Shown piece by piece: positions 43,385-51,287 of a stretch of DNA of 64,000 bases; position 1 is the stretch's first letter, and each line of letters opens with the position of its first letter. The notes beneath the pieces were generated by a model that was not told the DNA's origin, did not search any database, and saw only the letters and a list, made by a program, of their open reading frames with translations. The DNA is from Akkermansia muciniphila. GTDB lineage: Bacteria; Verrucomicrobiota; Kiritimatiellia; RFP12; JAAYNR01. The stretch covers positions 1-64,000 of the forward strand of contig CAMBQN010000012.1 in assembly GCA_945870025.1 (NCBI GenBank). The letters are read 5' to 3'. A program made the position numbers and the translations under genes.

Positions 43385-44112
43385 GTTCCTTTGCAATCCG
43401 GGTAGCCGCTGCAACCCCAGAAAGACTGTCCCGCGTGCGGGCCGGTCTTGGCCTTGCGCTGGTGCATGGGTTTGCTGCACTCCGGGCAGGTTGGTGCTGG
43501 ATCCGCACCGGCATCGCGGGCTTCGATGCGGCACTGCGTCAGGCGCTCGCGAAAGCCGCCCTCTTCGAGAAAGGCTTCGCCCTGATGGCGGACCTGGCCA
43601 CTGAGCATGGCCATGGTGCGCCGGATCAGAATGATCATCGCGTTGGCAATCACGGCCGGCTGGTCGTGCTCCAGCCACGGGTCGAAGGCTTTCTTTTCGC
43701 GATGGAAGTAAACCCAGTAGTCGTGCATCACGTCGTCGGTGTATTCAAACGCGGCCGGGTTGAGATGGCTCACGGCCTGATGCTCGGTTGAATGCACGCT
43801 CCACGGAATCTCGCCGGCATCTGCCAGGAACATTTCGAAATCGCCCAGCAGCTCGGCCAGACTGGCGCGGGCGACATCCGTGAGCTTCATCTCGGTCTCT
43901 TTCGACGTGGACGCCCGCTCCGACCCCTCGATGATGTTCTGCCGCCCTGAGCGTGCGGCATCCACCATCTGCCCGGTTCGCTTGCCGAGCGGATCCTCCT
44001 TGTACGGAACAAACCGCTTGCAGAAGCGCATCGTCCCCAGGTGGATCAGCGTGGCAAAGGTAAAGGAGGTCAGCTTGCGGTAACCACCGCACTTGTCGAA
44101 GAGGGGTTTCAT
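43336..44112 (-). CDS. Four-helix-bundle suffix-domain protein with topoisomerase-type zinc finger (1)
   Basis: A 258-aa protein. Residues 1-105 fit the four-helix-bundle family found in 23S rRNA intervening sequences and relatives of the DGR accessory protein Avd (GGYRKLTSFTFATLIHLGTM, QMVDAARSGRQNIIEGSERA, EMKLTDVARASLAELLGDFE). Residues ~115-205 form the 'suffix' region (HDYWVYFHREKKAFDPWLEH to FRERL). Residues ~208-245 are a C4 zinc finger of the topoisomerase C-terminal kind (CPECSKPM, FWGCSGYPDCKG). The function is unknown; nucleic-acid binding is likely. It is bracketed by matching GGACTC word arrays, the downstream one translated as its tail. A paralogue lies at 50649-51212. Confidence 0.8.
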   Translation of the reverse strand: MKPLFDKCGGYRKLTSFTFATLIHLGTMRFCKRFVPYKEDPLGKRTGQMVDAARSGRQNIIEGSERASTSKETEMKLTDVARASLAELLGDFEMFLADAGEIPWSVHSTEHQAVSHLNPAAFEYTDDVMHDYWVYFHREKKAFDPWLEHDQPAVIANAMIILIRRTMAMLSGQVRHQGEAFLEEGGFRERLTQCRIEARDAGADPAPTCPECSKPMHQRKAKTGPHAGQSFWGCSGYPDCKGTRKIQDSGRRTQDPAP

Positions 44113-44130
44113 GGGGGTGCTCCTTTCCTT

Positions 44131-44175
44131 TTGGACTCAGGACGCAAGGACCCAGGACTCAGGTTGCTGGGTCCT
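44131..44175. repeat. GGACTC word-repeat array, upstream flank of four-helix gene 1
   Basis: TTGGACTCAGGACGCAAGGA, CCCAGGACTCAGG and TTGCTGGGTCCT. It fills the 64-bp gap between the AGE-epimerase stop and the four-helix gene start, sharing a 21-base block with the downstream array in direct orientation (44155-44175 versus 43332-43352). Confidence 0.85.
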
Positions 44176-44176
44176 C

Positions 44177-45460
44177 TTACGACTGCTTCAGCAGTTTCCT
44201 CAACCGCATCTGGCATTCGCACATGGCGCGGCCGGTGTGATAGGAGTTCTTCCAGTCGTTGCCCACGTTGGTGTCGAGCGGCTTGCCTTCGCGGTCGAGC
44301 AGCACGCGCCACTCGCCGATCGCGTGGACGATCATGTGCTGGTTGATGAAGTCCCAGAGGCACTCGAAGGCATCGAGGCAGCACGGGTCGTGAAACGCCT
44401 CGTAGGCGTCGAGGAAACCGACCAACGCCTCGGAGTGCTGCCAGAACTCTTTCTCGAGCACCAGCGCGCCGCCCTTGCGCAGGCCGTCGCGGTAGATGCC
44501 GCCGTATTTCCAGTCCACTCCGTACTTCAGCGCGTTGTCCACCAGCTTGCGCAGCAGCGACTCATACGGCTTCGGATCGGCATCGGCAATCGCGAGCGCG
44601 CGGTGCATCAACCAGACAAGCTCAAGGTTGTGCCCGTAGGAGGTCGTCTCGGTCGGTTGCGCCGGACGCTCGCCGAAACGTTCGGCGTTCCAGGTGCGCT
44701 TCACGGCAATGGCCGGGATCGGCTTCCAGCTCAAGTCGAACTGGTTCAGACCGCAGCCACGCTTGGTATCAATCATGTGCGCGCAAATCAGGTCCAGGAC
44801 CTCCATCAACTTACGACGGTGCAACGGCAGACGGGATGCCTCGTAGAGCGTGGTAAAAGACTCCATCAGGTGCATGTGTGTGTCCAGCCCCTTGCGGTCG
44901 CCGCCGGAGAAGCCGGGCTCCTCGGGTGACCAGTCACGGCAGAGGTTCTCGTAGTAGCCGCCGTGGCGGGTGTCGGCCGCGAACTTCTGCAACAGGTCGA
45001 ACGTGCGCGAGGCATGCTCCACGCCGCGCTTGTCGCCGGTGCCCAGCGTGTATTCGGCCATGGCATAGATCGCGAAGCTCTCGCCGTAGACGATCTTGCC
45101 CATGTCACTCTTGCTGCCGTTGGGCTTGGTCTGCCAGTACCAGCCGCCGTGCTTGGGATCCCAGAAGTTCTTCAACATGAACTCGGCCCCGCCGCGTGCC
45201 AACGCCGCGCTGCCCTTGACCTTGGGCTGCTGGCGGCAGAGATTCGAGAACCACCAGACCAGCCGCGCCTGGGTGTTGACGTACTTCTCCTTCATCGGCT
45301 GGGCCTCGCCCTGTTCATTAAAACACGTCAGATATCCGCCATGCTTTGCATCCCGCGCACGGGCATGCCAGAACGGGATGAGGCCAGTTGTCAGATGCTG
45401 CGTGATCTCGCCTTCGAGGCGTTGCAGACGCTGGACGGTTTTCTTGGATGCTTGACTCAT
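44177..45460 (-). CDS. AGE-family sugar epimerase/isomerase (mannobiose or cellobiose 2-epimerase-like)
   Basis: A 427-aa (alpha/alpha)6-barrel protein of the N-acylglucosamine 2-epimerase superfamily. The typical segments are IPFWHARARDAKHGGYLTCF, KEKYVNTQARLVWWFS, TRHGGYYENLCRDW, DTHMHLMESFTTLYEA (catalytic His), SYGHNLELVWLM and EKEFWQHSEALVGFLDAYE, plus a final GNDWKNSYHTGRAM. Members epimerise C2 of mannose- or glucose-ended disaccharides or interconvert hexoses. With the GH2 mannosidase-like gene upstream, beta-mannobiose is a likely substrate, but this is not proven. It lies in a minus-strand run of sugar genes. Confidence 0.87.
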   Translation of the reverse strand: MSQASKKTVQRLQRLEGEITQHLTTGLIPFWHARARDAKHGGYLTCFNEQGEAQPMKEKYVNTQARLVWWFSNLCRQQPKVKGSAALARGGAEFMLKNFWDPKHGGWYWQTKPNGSKSDMGKIVYGESFAIYAMAEYTLGTGDKRGVEHASRTFDLLQKFAADTRHGGYYENLCRDWSPEEPGFSGGDRKGLDTHMHLMESFTTLYEASRLPLHRRKLMEVLDLICAHMIDTKRGCGLNQFDLSWKPIPAIAVKRTWNAERFGERPAQPTETTSYGHNLELVWLMHRALAIADADPKPYESLLRKLVDNALKYGVDWKYGGIYRDGLRKGGALVLEKEFWQHSEALVGFLDAYEAFHDPCCLDAFECLWDFINQHMIVHAIGEWRVLLDREGKPLDTNVGNDWKNSYHTGRAMCECQMRLRKLLKQS

Positions 45461-45565
45461 TGGTTTTTCTCCTCAAACAGACGTTACTTTTTCTCAGAAC
45501 AGGGAAACAGAATACAGGGAGCCATCAGGGACAGCCACAAAATTCTAAGCGCCCGCCGCGACCTG

Positions 45566-48142
45566 TCAGCCCTCAGGCCCGCAAGCGAAGGGGACAAAAC
45601 CCGTCTTCAACGCAGGCGAATCCCGATGCAACCGGAAATCCCCGTGCCGCGGGTCAACGAACAACGGGTCGGCGACCCTGCCAGCCCCATCGCCGGCATG
45701 CCGCTGCCAAGCCGCGAAATCGAGGGTCTGCACGGGCAGCGCGACCGCAGCCATTGCGCGCCAGTCAGCGGATTGCGAATCTGGAATTACGAGAGCCTGG
45801 CGGACCCAGGCCTGGATCGCCTCCAGCGAAACGGTCAGCGCCACCGACCAGCCCTCCGCAACGGGGATCACGGCCTGTTTCCATTCGAACGTGCGCGGCT
45901 CGTCGCAGCCGTACCAGGTCACCGCCGTTTCCCCGTCGGCCGTCACAATGCACCGCACCATGGCCGGACACAACGCGAAGGGTTTAAGGAATACCTCGAT
46001 ATGCGCGCGCCAGTCTCCCCAGGGCGGCTGCCCCGGCTCGCCCGCACCGGGCGCACCGGCGAAACGACCTGTCACTGAGAGAGCACGCCCGTCGTGCTCG
46101 AAGCGGAACTCCCCGGCATCCCCGACCATCAGCCCCGGCCGGGCCTGGGGATGAAGCGTGCGTACCGTGGTGCCAGACGCAGGGAGCGGCAGAAAACGCG
46201 GCGCTTCATCGGCCAGCCGGTCCTTGATCGGCTGTGTACCGAGGTTGCGCCACCCGCCCTCGAACCGAACCGCGCCATCCTCGCACCAGTACAGGTTGCC
46301 GTCGAACCGCGAGCAATCCTTGCGCCAGCGCACGTCATCCACCCGCTTCACCATCGGTGTTCCGCGCGCCACAATGATGTTATGTTCGAAGATCAGGCCC
46401 AGGTGCCCCTCCATCCGGGTGTAGGCCAGCACCGCATCGCCGCCGTAGGCGAAAATATTATTGCGCACCCGGTTGTTGCGTCCATAGTGCTGATGAAAGA
46501 CCTCGCGGTCCGTGTTGTAGCAGAGGTTGTTCTCGATCAGCAGGTCGCTGCTGCCCTCGTCGGGATACATTGCCCAGCCGCCGTAGCGGAGGCTGCGTAT
46601 GTCATGGATCCGGTTGTGGCGCACACGCGTGCCGGCGGCAGGCCCGAGCATGTAGACACCGCCCATGTCGGACAACAATCCCTTGCCGAGATCATGGATG
46701 TGGTTCCATTCGATCACGTTGCCGTAGGCATCGCTTTCGGAATAGCCCCAGTTCCAGCCCACCGAAATGCCCGAGTAATAGAAGTCATGAATATGGCAGC
46801 GCTGCACCGTGTTCCCGCTGGCGCGGCCAATGAGCACCCCCACCCCAGTCAGCCAGATGTGCCCGCCGTCAAAGATCTCGCTCCCCTCGATCACGCAGCG
46901 GCGACAGCCATGCCAGATCTTGACGCCGCCCGCGCCGAGGTCGTGAATGGTCCCGTTGCGGAAGGAGACTTCCACCGCGCCGTCGGCACATTCGAGGCCA
47001 TAGCCGCTGACATGCGCAATGCGGCACTTCTCGAAGGTAATTCCCTCGCAACCGCCCCCAATCCACACCGCGCCAGGCACCTTCGCCGCAGCCTGAGACG
47101 CCGGCTGATCCGCGATCGCCTCGGTCCCGTAAGGGCTCCACTCGCCATGCTCAAAATCGATATGCTCAAAGCGCAGGAACCGGGCTCCCTCTATCTCCAG
47201 CAGGCGCTCAATTCCGCCGGCCACCGTCTTGACCGCATCCGGCGCCTCGCCGGCCCGCGGCCTGTACCACACGCAGCGCGCTGCCGGATCGAGGCACCAT
47301 TCGCCCGGCTCTGTCAGTGCCTCTAGGACGTTCTCGATGACATAGTCCAACCCGTCGCCCGGCGCATTGGCCAGTTGCAGTTGCGTGTAGCGATCCAGAC
47401 GGACGGTGCCATTGGCTTCATCAATGGAGAGCAGTCGTACGCGGGGGTTCAGCCAGAGCCCGCGAAACTGCACGTCAATCGCCGTGATGTTCGACCAGGC
47501 CGCCGAAAAATCGCCCGGCCGGAAGCCGAACCTGTTGGTTCCACGCCGGTAGCACTCAAAATTGACAAACGACGCATCCGGAGTGGCGGCCACGCGGTAG
47601 GCCCCCTGTTTCGGCAGGGAGGCGCGCGGCCGGCGTTCGCCGTTGATCCAGAGCTGCCGGAAAAAGCGCGACTCACTATCCAACCACGGCACGTCTGCAC
47701 GCCAGACCGCACGCCCGTTGAGCGTGGCGGGCTGCCACCCCGTGATGTCGCGCCCGCCGCTGATCGTGACGGTCTCGCCCTCGGCCGCGCGCCAGGTCAC
47801 CGGCCAGGTCCGCCCGTCAAAGTGCCCCCGCACGCCATAGCCCGAATCGTCCGCGCCAAAGCGCCAGGTCTGCTCGAGGTGGTAACACCCCCCGGCCAGC
47901 ATTACTTCCACCGGCTCCGCGGTCGCTCCGATGCCGGGCCATGTGTGCGTGGTGTACCCGCCACCGCGCAGCAACACCTCCATCGGCTCCGCCCCGGTCT
48001 GGTCGCGCTTCCACATGCGGACGGCTGTCTGCGCCGCCGTCAGCGTCCGCAGCGGCCCATCCGTAAGCTCCGCGTTAGGCGTCGGCACTGCGCCCGACCA
48101 CCCGTCGTTGCCCGCGTCGCAGGAGACAAATATGCGTTTCAT
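45566..48142 (-). CDS. Right-handed beta-helix protein, candidate polysaccharide lyase or hydrolase
   Basis: An 858-aa protein with start MKRIFVSCDAGNDGWSGAVP, a DUF1565-like N-terminus. Residues ~370-640 are short repeated rungs (GITFEKCRIAHVSGYGLECA, GVKIWHGCRRCVIEGSEIFD, NVIEWNHIHDLGKG, LLIENNLCYNTD) typical of pectate-lyase or GH120 beta-helices. The N-terminal third and the C-terminal ~200 residues are beta-rich extra domains, the latter (HGRALSVTGRFAGAPGAGEP...VEVFL-like) resembling a carbohydrate-binding domain. No signal peptide is visible. The ATG overlaps the GH2 stop as TAATG (48144-48140 on the minus strand), so the two are co-translated. Substrate unknown. Confidence 0.72.
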   Translation of the reverse strand: MKRIFVSCDAGNDGWSGAVPTPNAELTDGPLRTLTAAQTAVRMWKRDQTGAEPMEVLLRGGGYTTHTWPGIGATAEPVEVMLAGGCYHLEQTWRFGADDSGYGVRGHFDGRTWPVTWRAAEGETVTISGGRDITGWQPATLNGRAVWRADVPWLDSESRFFRQLWINGERRPRASLPKQGAYRVAATPDASFVNFECYRRGTNRFGFRPGDFSAAWSNITAIDVQFRGLWLNPRVRLLSIDEANGTVRLDRYTQLQLANAPGDGLDYVIENVLEALTEPGEWCLDPAARCVWYRPRAGEAPDAVKTVAGGIERLLEIEGARFLRFEHIDFEHGEWSPYGTEAIADQPASQAAAKVPGAVWIGGGCEGITFEKCRIAHVSGYGLECADGAVEVSFRNGTIHDLGAGGVKIWHGCRRCVIEGSEIFDGGHIWLTGVGVLIGRASGNTVQRCHIHDFYYSGISVGWNWGYSESDAYGNVIEWNHIHDLGKGLLSDMGGVYMLGPAAGTRVRHNRIHDIRSLRYGGWAMYPDEGSSDLLIENNLCYNTDREVFHQHYGRNNRVRNNIFAYGGDAVLAYTRMEGHLGLIFEHNIIVARGTPMVKRVDDVRWRKDCSRFDGNLYWCEDGAVRFEGGWRNLGTQPIKDRLADEAPRFLPLPASGTTVRTLHPQARPGLMVGDAGEFRFEHDGRALSVTGRFAGAPGAGEPGQPPWGDWRAHIEVFLKPFALCPAMVRCIVTADGETAVTWYGCDEPRTFEWKQAVIPVAEGWSVALTVSLEAIQAWVRQALVIPDSQSADWRAMAAVALPVQTLDFAAWQRHAGDGAGRVADPLFVDPRHGDFRLHRDSPALKTGFVPFACGPEG

Positions 48143-50619
48143 TATTTTCCCATCTGGTTGCCGACGAACAGGATGCGCGGCGGGGTCCGGCCCGACCATG
48201 GAATCGTGTACGGCTGGCCGGGGAAGACATCGAAGAAATTGTCTGCCCATTTGCGGCCGCCATCCAAGTCCAGGCACACGCGCCACGCAAAGGTCTTGCT
48301 TGTGAAGGTGGCCTGGCCGTTGCGGCAGGTGATCCGCACATGGGCCCGCGGCCAACGCATCTCCTTAAACAGCGGGAGCAGGAGACGATCGCGCGCCACG
48401 ACTTCACCGCCGACGGTCAGCACCGCGAAGGCCGCGCTGGCGTTGGGCTGCGTCCACAACCGCCGCGGGAATGTGGCGATCGGCACGGACGTGTTGGGCG
48501 GCAGCACCACCTCCTGCACGCGGTCCACCGGATACTGCCCCACCAGCGTGAACACGCCGAACCGCAGACTGGCCGACACGGCCTCGCGCGTCTCGTTGAT
48601 GCCATAGACGACCACGTCCTTGGCGTCGTCCTCGGCCACCACCACGACATTCACCGGTGCAAACGCACGGCGAACCGGGTGGAACGGCGGCGTGCGGTTC
48701 AGGTTGTAGTCGACCGTGGCCCAGCCGCGGACCATCGGCCAACAATCGTTGAGCGCCCAGAAAACGGCGGACGAGGAATCGAACATGCGCCGGTGGAAGT
48801 TGCGGATGTATTCGCCAAGCCCTTCGCCCTGCAACACGCCGCCCCAGTAGACGTATTCTTCGATGGAGAGCTTTTCCGGATCCATCCCGAGCCAGTTCTG
48901 GAAGATCTTGTACCCCTGCCACATGCCGATGGCGTTGTCGTGCGTATCCCAGGCCAGCGACCCCATCTTGCGCTGGTCCGGCGGCAGGCAGCGCAGCACG
49001 GTGGGGAGCGAGGTCGGGCCGAGAATCCCACCTTCGTTCGGGAACCGGCAGATCATCTTGCGGTACTTGCGGAAGTCCATGTCCGTGAACCCGAGTTCCC
49101 AGGGGTGCTGATCGCCCATGTCGTGGCGCGTCGGCGACTGTAGATCCGGCGACATCGGCGAGCTGGGCTGATAGTAGCGGGTGCCGTCGTTTTCGCGGAC
49201 GATCCGCGGCAGCACATCGTGGAACCAGCCATGGTCCGGATACGACACGCCGCCCTCGTACCCCCACTCCCAGGCAGCCTGCTCCATCTCGTTGTTGCCG
49301 CACCACACGATCAGGCTGGGGCGGTGCGCCAGGCGGCGGACCTGATACGCCGCTTCCTGTTTGAGGTCCGTCAGGAAGGCGTAGTCATTCGCCGGATACT
49401 TTCCGCAGGCGAAGATGAACTCCTGCCAGACCAGCACCCCGCGCCGGTCGCACTCGTCATAAAACTCGTCGGCCGCATACAGCCCGCCGCCCCACACGCG
49501 AATAAAATTGCCGTTGGACTCGAGCGTGCGGTCCACGAGCGTGCGGTAGCGCGCGCGGTCCAGCCGGACCGGGATCAGGTCCGCTGGCACCAAGTTTCCG
49601 CCCTTGCAAAAGATCTTGCGGCCATTGATCTCGATCGTGAAGTACCGGCCGGCTTCCGGGTGCGGATCCTGGTTCACCCGCACGCAGCGGAACCCGACCT
49701 TACGGAGCGCCACCACCTTGCCACCACGCGCAGGCACCAGCGTCACCTTCACGGTGTAGCGGTTGGCCGCGCCGTGTCCGACCGGCCACCACAGGCGCGG
49801 CTTGGGCAGCATCACCTTCGCCTCGACACACGACACGCCCTTCCGTATCTCGACGGGCGTCTCGGTCTTGACACGCGCCTCCACGACTTCCACGCGCAGG
49901 ACCGCCTTGACCGGCTTCTCCTCCAAACCCTCGACGTGCATCCGCGCCGTCACCGTGCCGGCGGCATAGTCTTCCGACACCTCGGCCAGCACCGACGCCT
50001 GGTCGCAGCGGAAGGCCTCCACGATTTCCAGTCGGACCGCGCCATGGATGCCGACATTCAGCATGCGCGGTGCGTGGTCCCAGCCGCTGGAATGCTGCGG
50101 CTTGCGCAGCCAGGGGCGCTTGGTGAGCTGGCCGCTCGTGTTGACGTTGAACCCCTCGTTGGAGCGATTGGCGGCGTGGAAAAGCCCGCTATCGAGCTTC
50201 ACGACCAACACATTCTCGCCCTTCGCGAGCAACGCCGTAACGTCGAAGTGGCAGGGATAGAACGAGTTCGCGTGCGTGCCTACCGGCTTGCCGTTGAGGT
50301 TGATTTCCGCGGCGAGGTCGAGCCCTTCGAAGACGAGAAACGCCTTCTGGCCCTTGCGCAGGGCTGGCGCCTGGAACGTGCGGCGGTAGTACCAGAAGCG
50401 CTCCTCGACCCAGCGGCACTCCAGCACATTCAGCCCGTCGTGCGGGTCCTTGATGATCCCGGCCCGCATCAGGTCCTGGTGCACGGCGCCCGGCACCGTG
50501 GCCGGGATGGCGCGGCGTTGGTCGGCGGGGTCTTCCAGCGCCTTTACTTCGCGCGGCCCGCGGTCGCCATCGTGCCAGCGCAAGGACCATTTGCCGTTGA
50601 GATCGAGGGTTGTGCGCAT
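48142..50619 (-). CDS. GH2-family beta-mannosidase-like glycosidase
   Basis: An 825-aa enzyme with the GH2 order: jelly-roll domain (LNGKWSLRWHDGD, GLDLAAEINLNGKPVGTHAN), Ig-like domain, TIM barrel (GNLVPADLIPVRL, NFIRVWGGGLYAADEFYDEC). The acid/base Glu is in WCGNNEMEQ and the nucleophile Glu in RFPNEGGILG. The VWGGG-plus-WCGxNE pattern is that of beta-mannosidases. No export signal is seen, so it would cleave internalised mannosides. It is the first gene of the beta-helix/AGE-epimerase run, 29 bp after the four-helix gene 2 end. Base composition matches its neighbours. Confidence 0.87.
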   Translation of the reverse strand: MRTTLDLNGKWSLRWHDGDRGPREVKALEDPADQRRAIPATVPGAVHQDLMRAGIIKDPHDGLNVLECRWVEERFWYYRRTFQAPALRKGQKAFLVFEGLDLAAEINLNGKPVGTHANSFYPCHFDVTALLAKGENVLVVKLDSGLFHAANRSNEGFNVNTSGQLTKRPWLRKPQHSSGWDHAPRMLNVGIHGAVRLEIVEAFRCDQASVLAEVSEDYAAGTVTARMHVEGLEEKPVKAVLRVEVVEARVKTETPVEIRKGVSCVEAKVMLPKPRLWWPVGHGAANRYTVKVTLVPARGGKVVALRKVGFRCVRVNQDPHPEAGRYFTIEINGRKIFCKGGNLVPADLIPVRLDRARYRTLVDRTLESNGNFIRVWGGGLYAADEFYDECDRRGVLVWQEFIFACGKYPANDYAFLTDLKQEAAYQVRRLAHRPSLIVWCGNNEMEQAAWEWGYEGGVSYPDHGWFHDVLPRIVRENDGTRYYQPSSPMSPDLQSPTRHDMGDQHPWELGFTDMDFRKYRKMICRFPNEGGILGPTSLPTVLRCLPPDQRKMGSLAWDTHDNAIGMWQGYKIFQNWLGMDPEKLSIEEYVYWGGVLQGEGLGEYIRNFHRRMFDSSSAVFWALNDCWPMVRGWATVDYNLNRTPPFHPVRRAFAPVNVVVVAEDDAKDVVVYGINETREAVSASLRFGVFTLVGQYPVDRVQEVVLPPNTSVPIATFPRRLWTQPNASAAFAVLTVGGEVVARDRLLLPLFKEMRWPRAHVRITCRNGQATFTSKTFAWRVCLDLDGGRKWADNFFDVFPGQPYTIPWSGRTPPRILFVGNQMGK

Positions 50620-50638
50620 GGGTTGGTTCCTTTTCTGA

Positions 50639-50690
50639 GAATCGATTGCTACCGATTGCTGTCGGCAGCAGTCGATTGCTGTCGGTTTTT
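50639..50690. repeat. CGATTGCTGTCGG word-repeat array, downstream flank of four-helix gene 2
   Basis: GAATCGATTGCTACCGATTG, CTGTCGGCAGCAGTCGATTG and CTGTCGG. Three direct copies of the word CGATTGCT, with GTCGG tails. It encodes the last residues of the gene (RQQSTAADSNR). Confidence 0.85.
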
Positions 50691-51212
50691 CTCAAAATCC
50701 ACCACGCCGCGGCAAGCCGGGTAGCCGGTGCAGCCCCAGAAGGGCTTGTTGTCTTTGCGGGTCTTGCGCAGGCGCGTGGGTGCGCCGCACTGGGGACACT
50801 TGGGGCCTTCGCCCTCGGCAACCCCGTCCTGTTGCGTGCGGGCCTCGCCACGCACCGTGCTCATGCGCTCGCGGAAGCCGCCTTTTTCCACAAACTCTTC
50901 CCCGACGCTCTTGATGTACTTGTCCATCAGCCACTTGTTGTAGTCGTCGCGCAGTTCACAGAGGCTGGCGCGCGCCACGTCGAGAAGCTCAAGCGCGGTG
51001 GAATAGGAGGTCATGAGCCGCTCCGAACCTTCGGCAAAGTTGCGGTACCCCGACCGTGCCGCGTGCGTCATCTGCGCGTAGGTGCGTCCGCCCGGGTCGT
51101 TCCGCAGCTCCAGGAATCGCTCGCAGAAGTGGCCGGTGCCGAGCTCTACCACGTTGGCCAGCACAAAGGCATCGAGAAAGCGATACCCAGCCGATTTGCG
51201 GAAGAGCTCCAT
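50649..51212 (-). CDS. Four-helix-bundle suffix-domain protein with topoisomerase-type zinc finger (2)
   Basis: A 187-aa paralogue of 43336-44112. The N-terminal bundle is clear (SAGYRFLDAFVLANVVELGT, QMTHAARSGYRNFAEGSERL, ALELLDVARASLCELRDDYN), the suffix region is shortened (YNKWLMDKYIKSVGEEFVEK to FRERM), and the zinc finger is complete (CPQCGAPTRLRKTRKDNKPF, WGCTGYPACRG). It probably binds structured nucleic acid; no enzymatic site is seen. The start at 51212 has GGGGAA; the ORF extension upstream would read through the repeat. Flanked on both sides by its own CGATTGCTGTCGG word, unlike paralogue 1, which has GGACTC. Confidence 0.82.
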   Translation of the reverse strand: MELFRKSAGYRFLDAFVLANVVELGTGHFCERFLELRNDPGGRTYAQMTHAARSGYRNFAEGSERLMTSYSTALELLDVARASLCELRDDYNKWLMDKYIKSVGEEFVEKGGFRERMSTVRGEARTQQDGVAEGEGPKCPQCGAPTRLRKTRKDNKPFWGCTGYPACRGVVDFEKNRQQSTAADSNR

Positions 51213-51225
51213 GGGTTCCCCTTTC

Positions 51226-51272
51226 GAATCGATTGCTGTCGAAAGCGGCCGACAGCTATCGGTAGCAATCGA
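51226..51272. repeat. CGATTGCTGTCGG word-repeat array, upstream flank of four-helix gene 2
   Basis: GAATCGATTGCTGTCGAAAG, CGGCCGACAGCTATCGG and TAGCAATCGAC. It holds one direct and one inverted word copy, so arrays on both sides of the gene share the same sequence. It lies 14 bp upstream of the gene start. Confidence 0.82.
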
Positions 51273-51287
51273 CACTCGTCACCGCGT

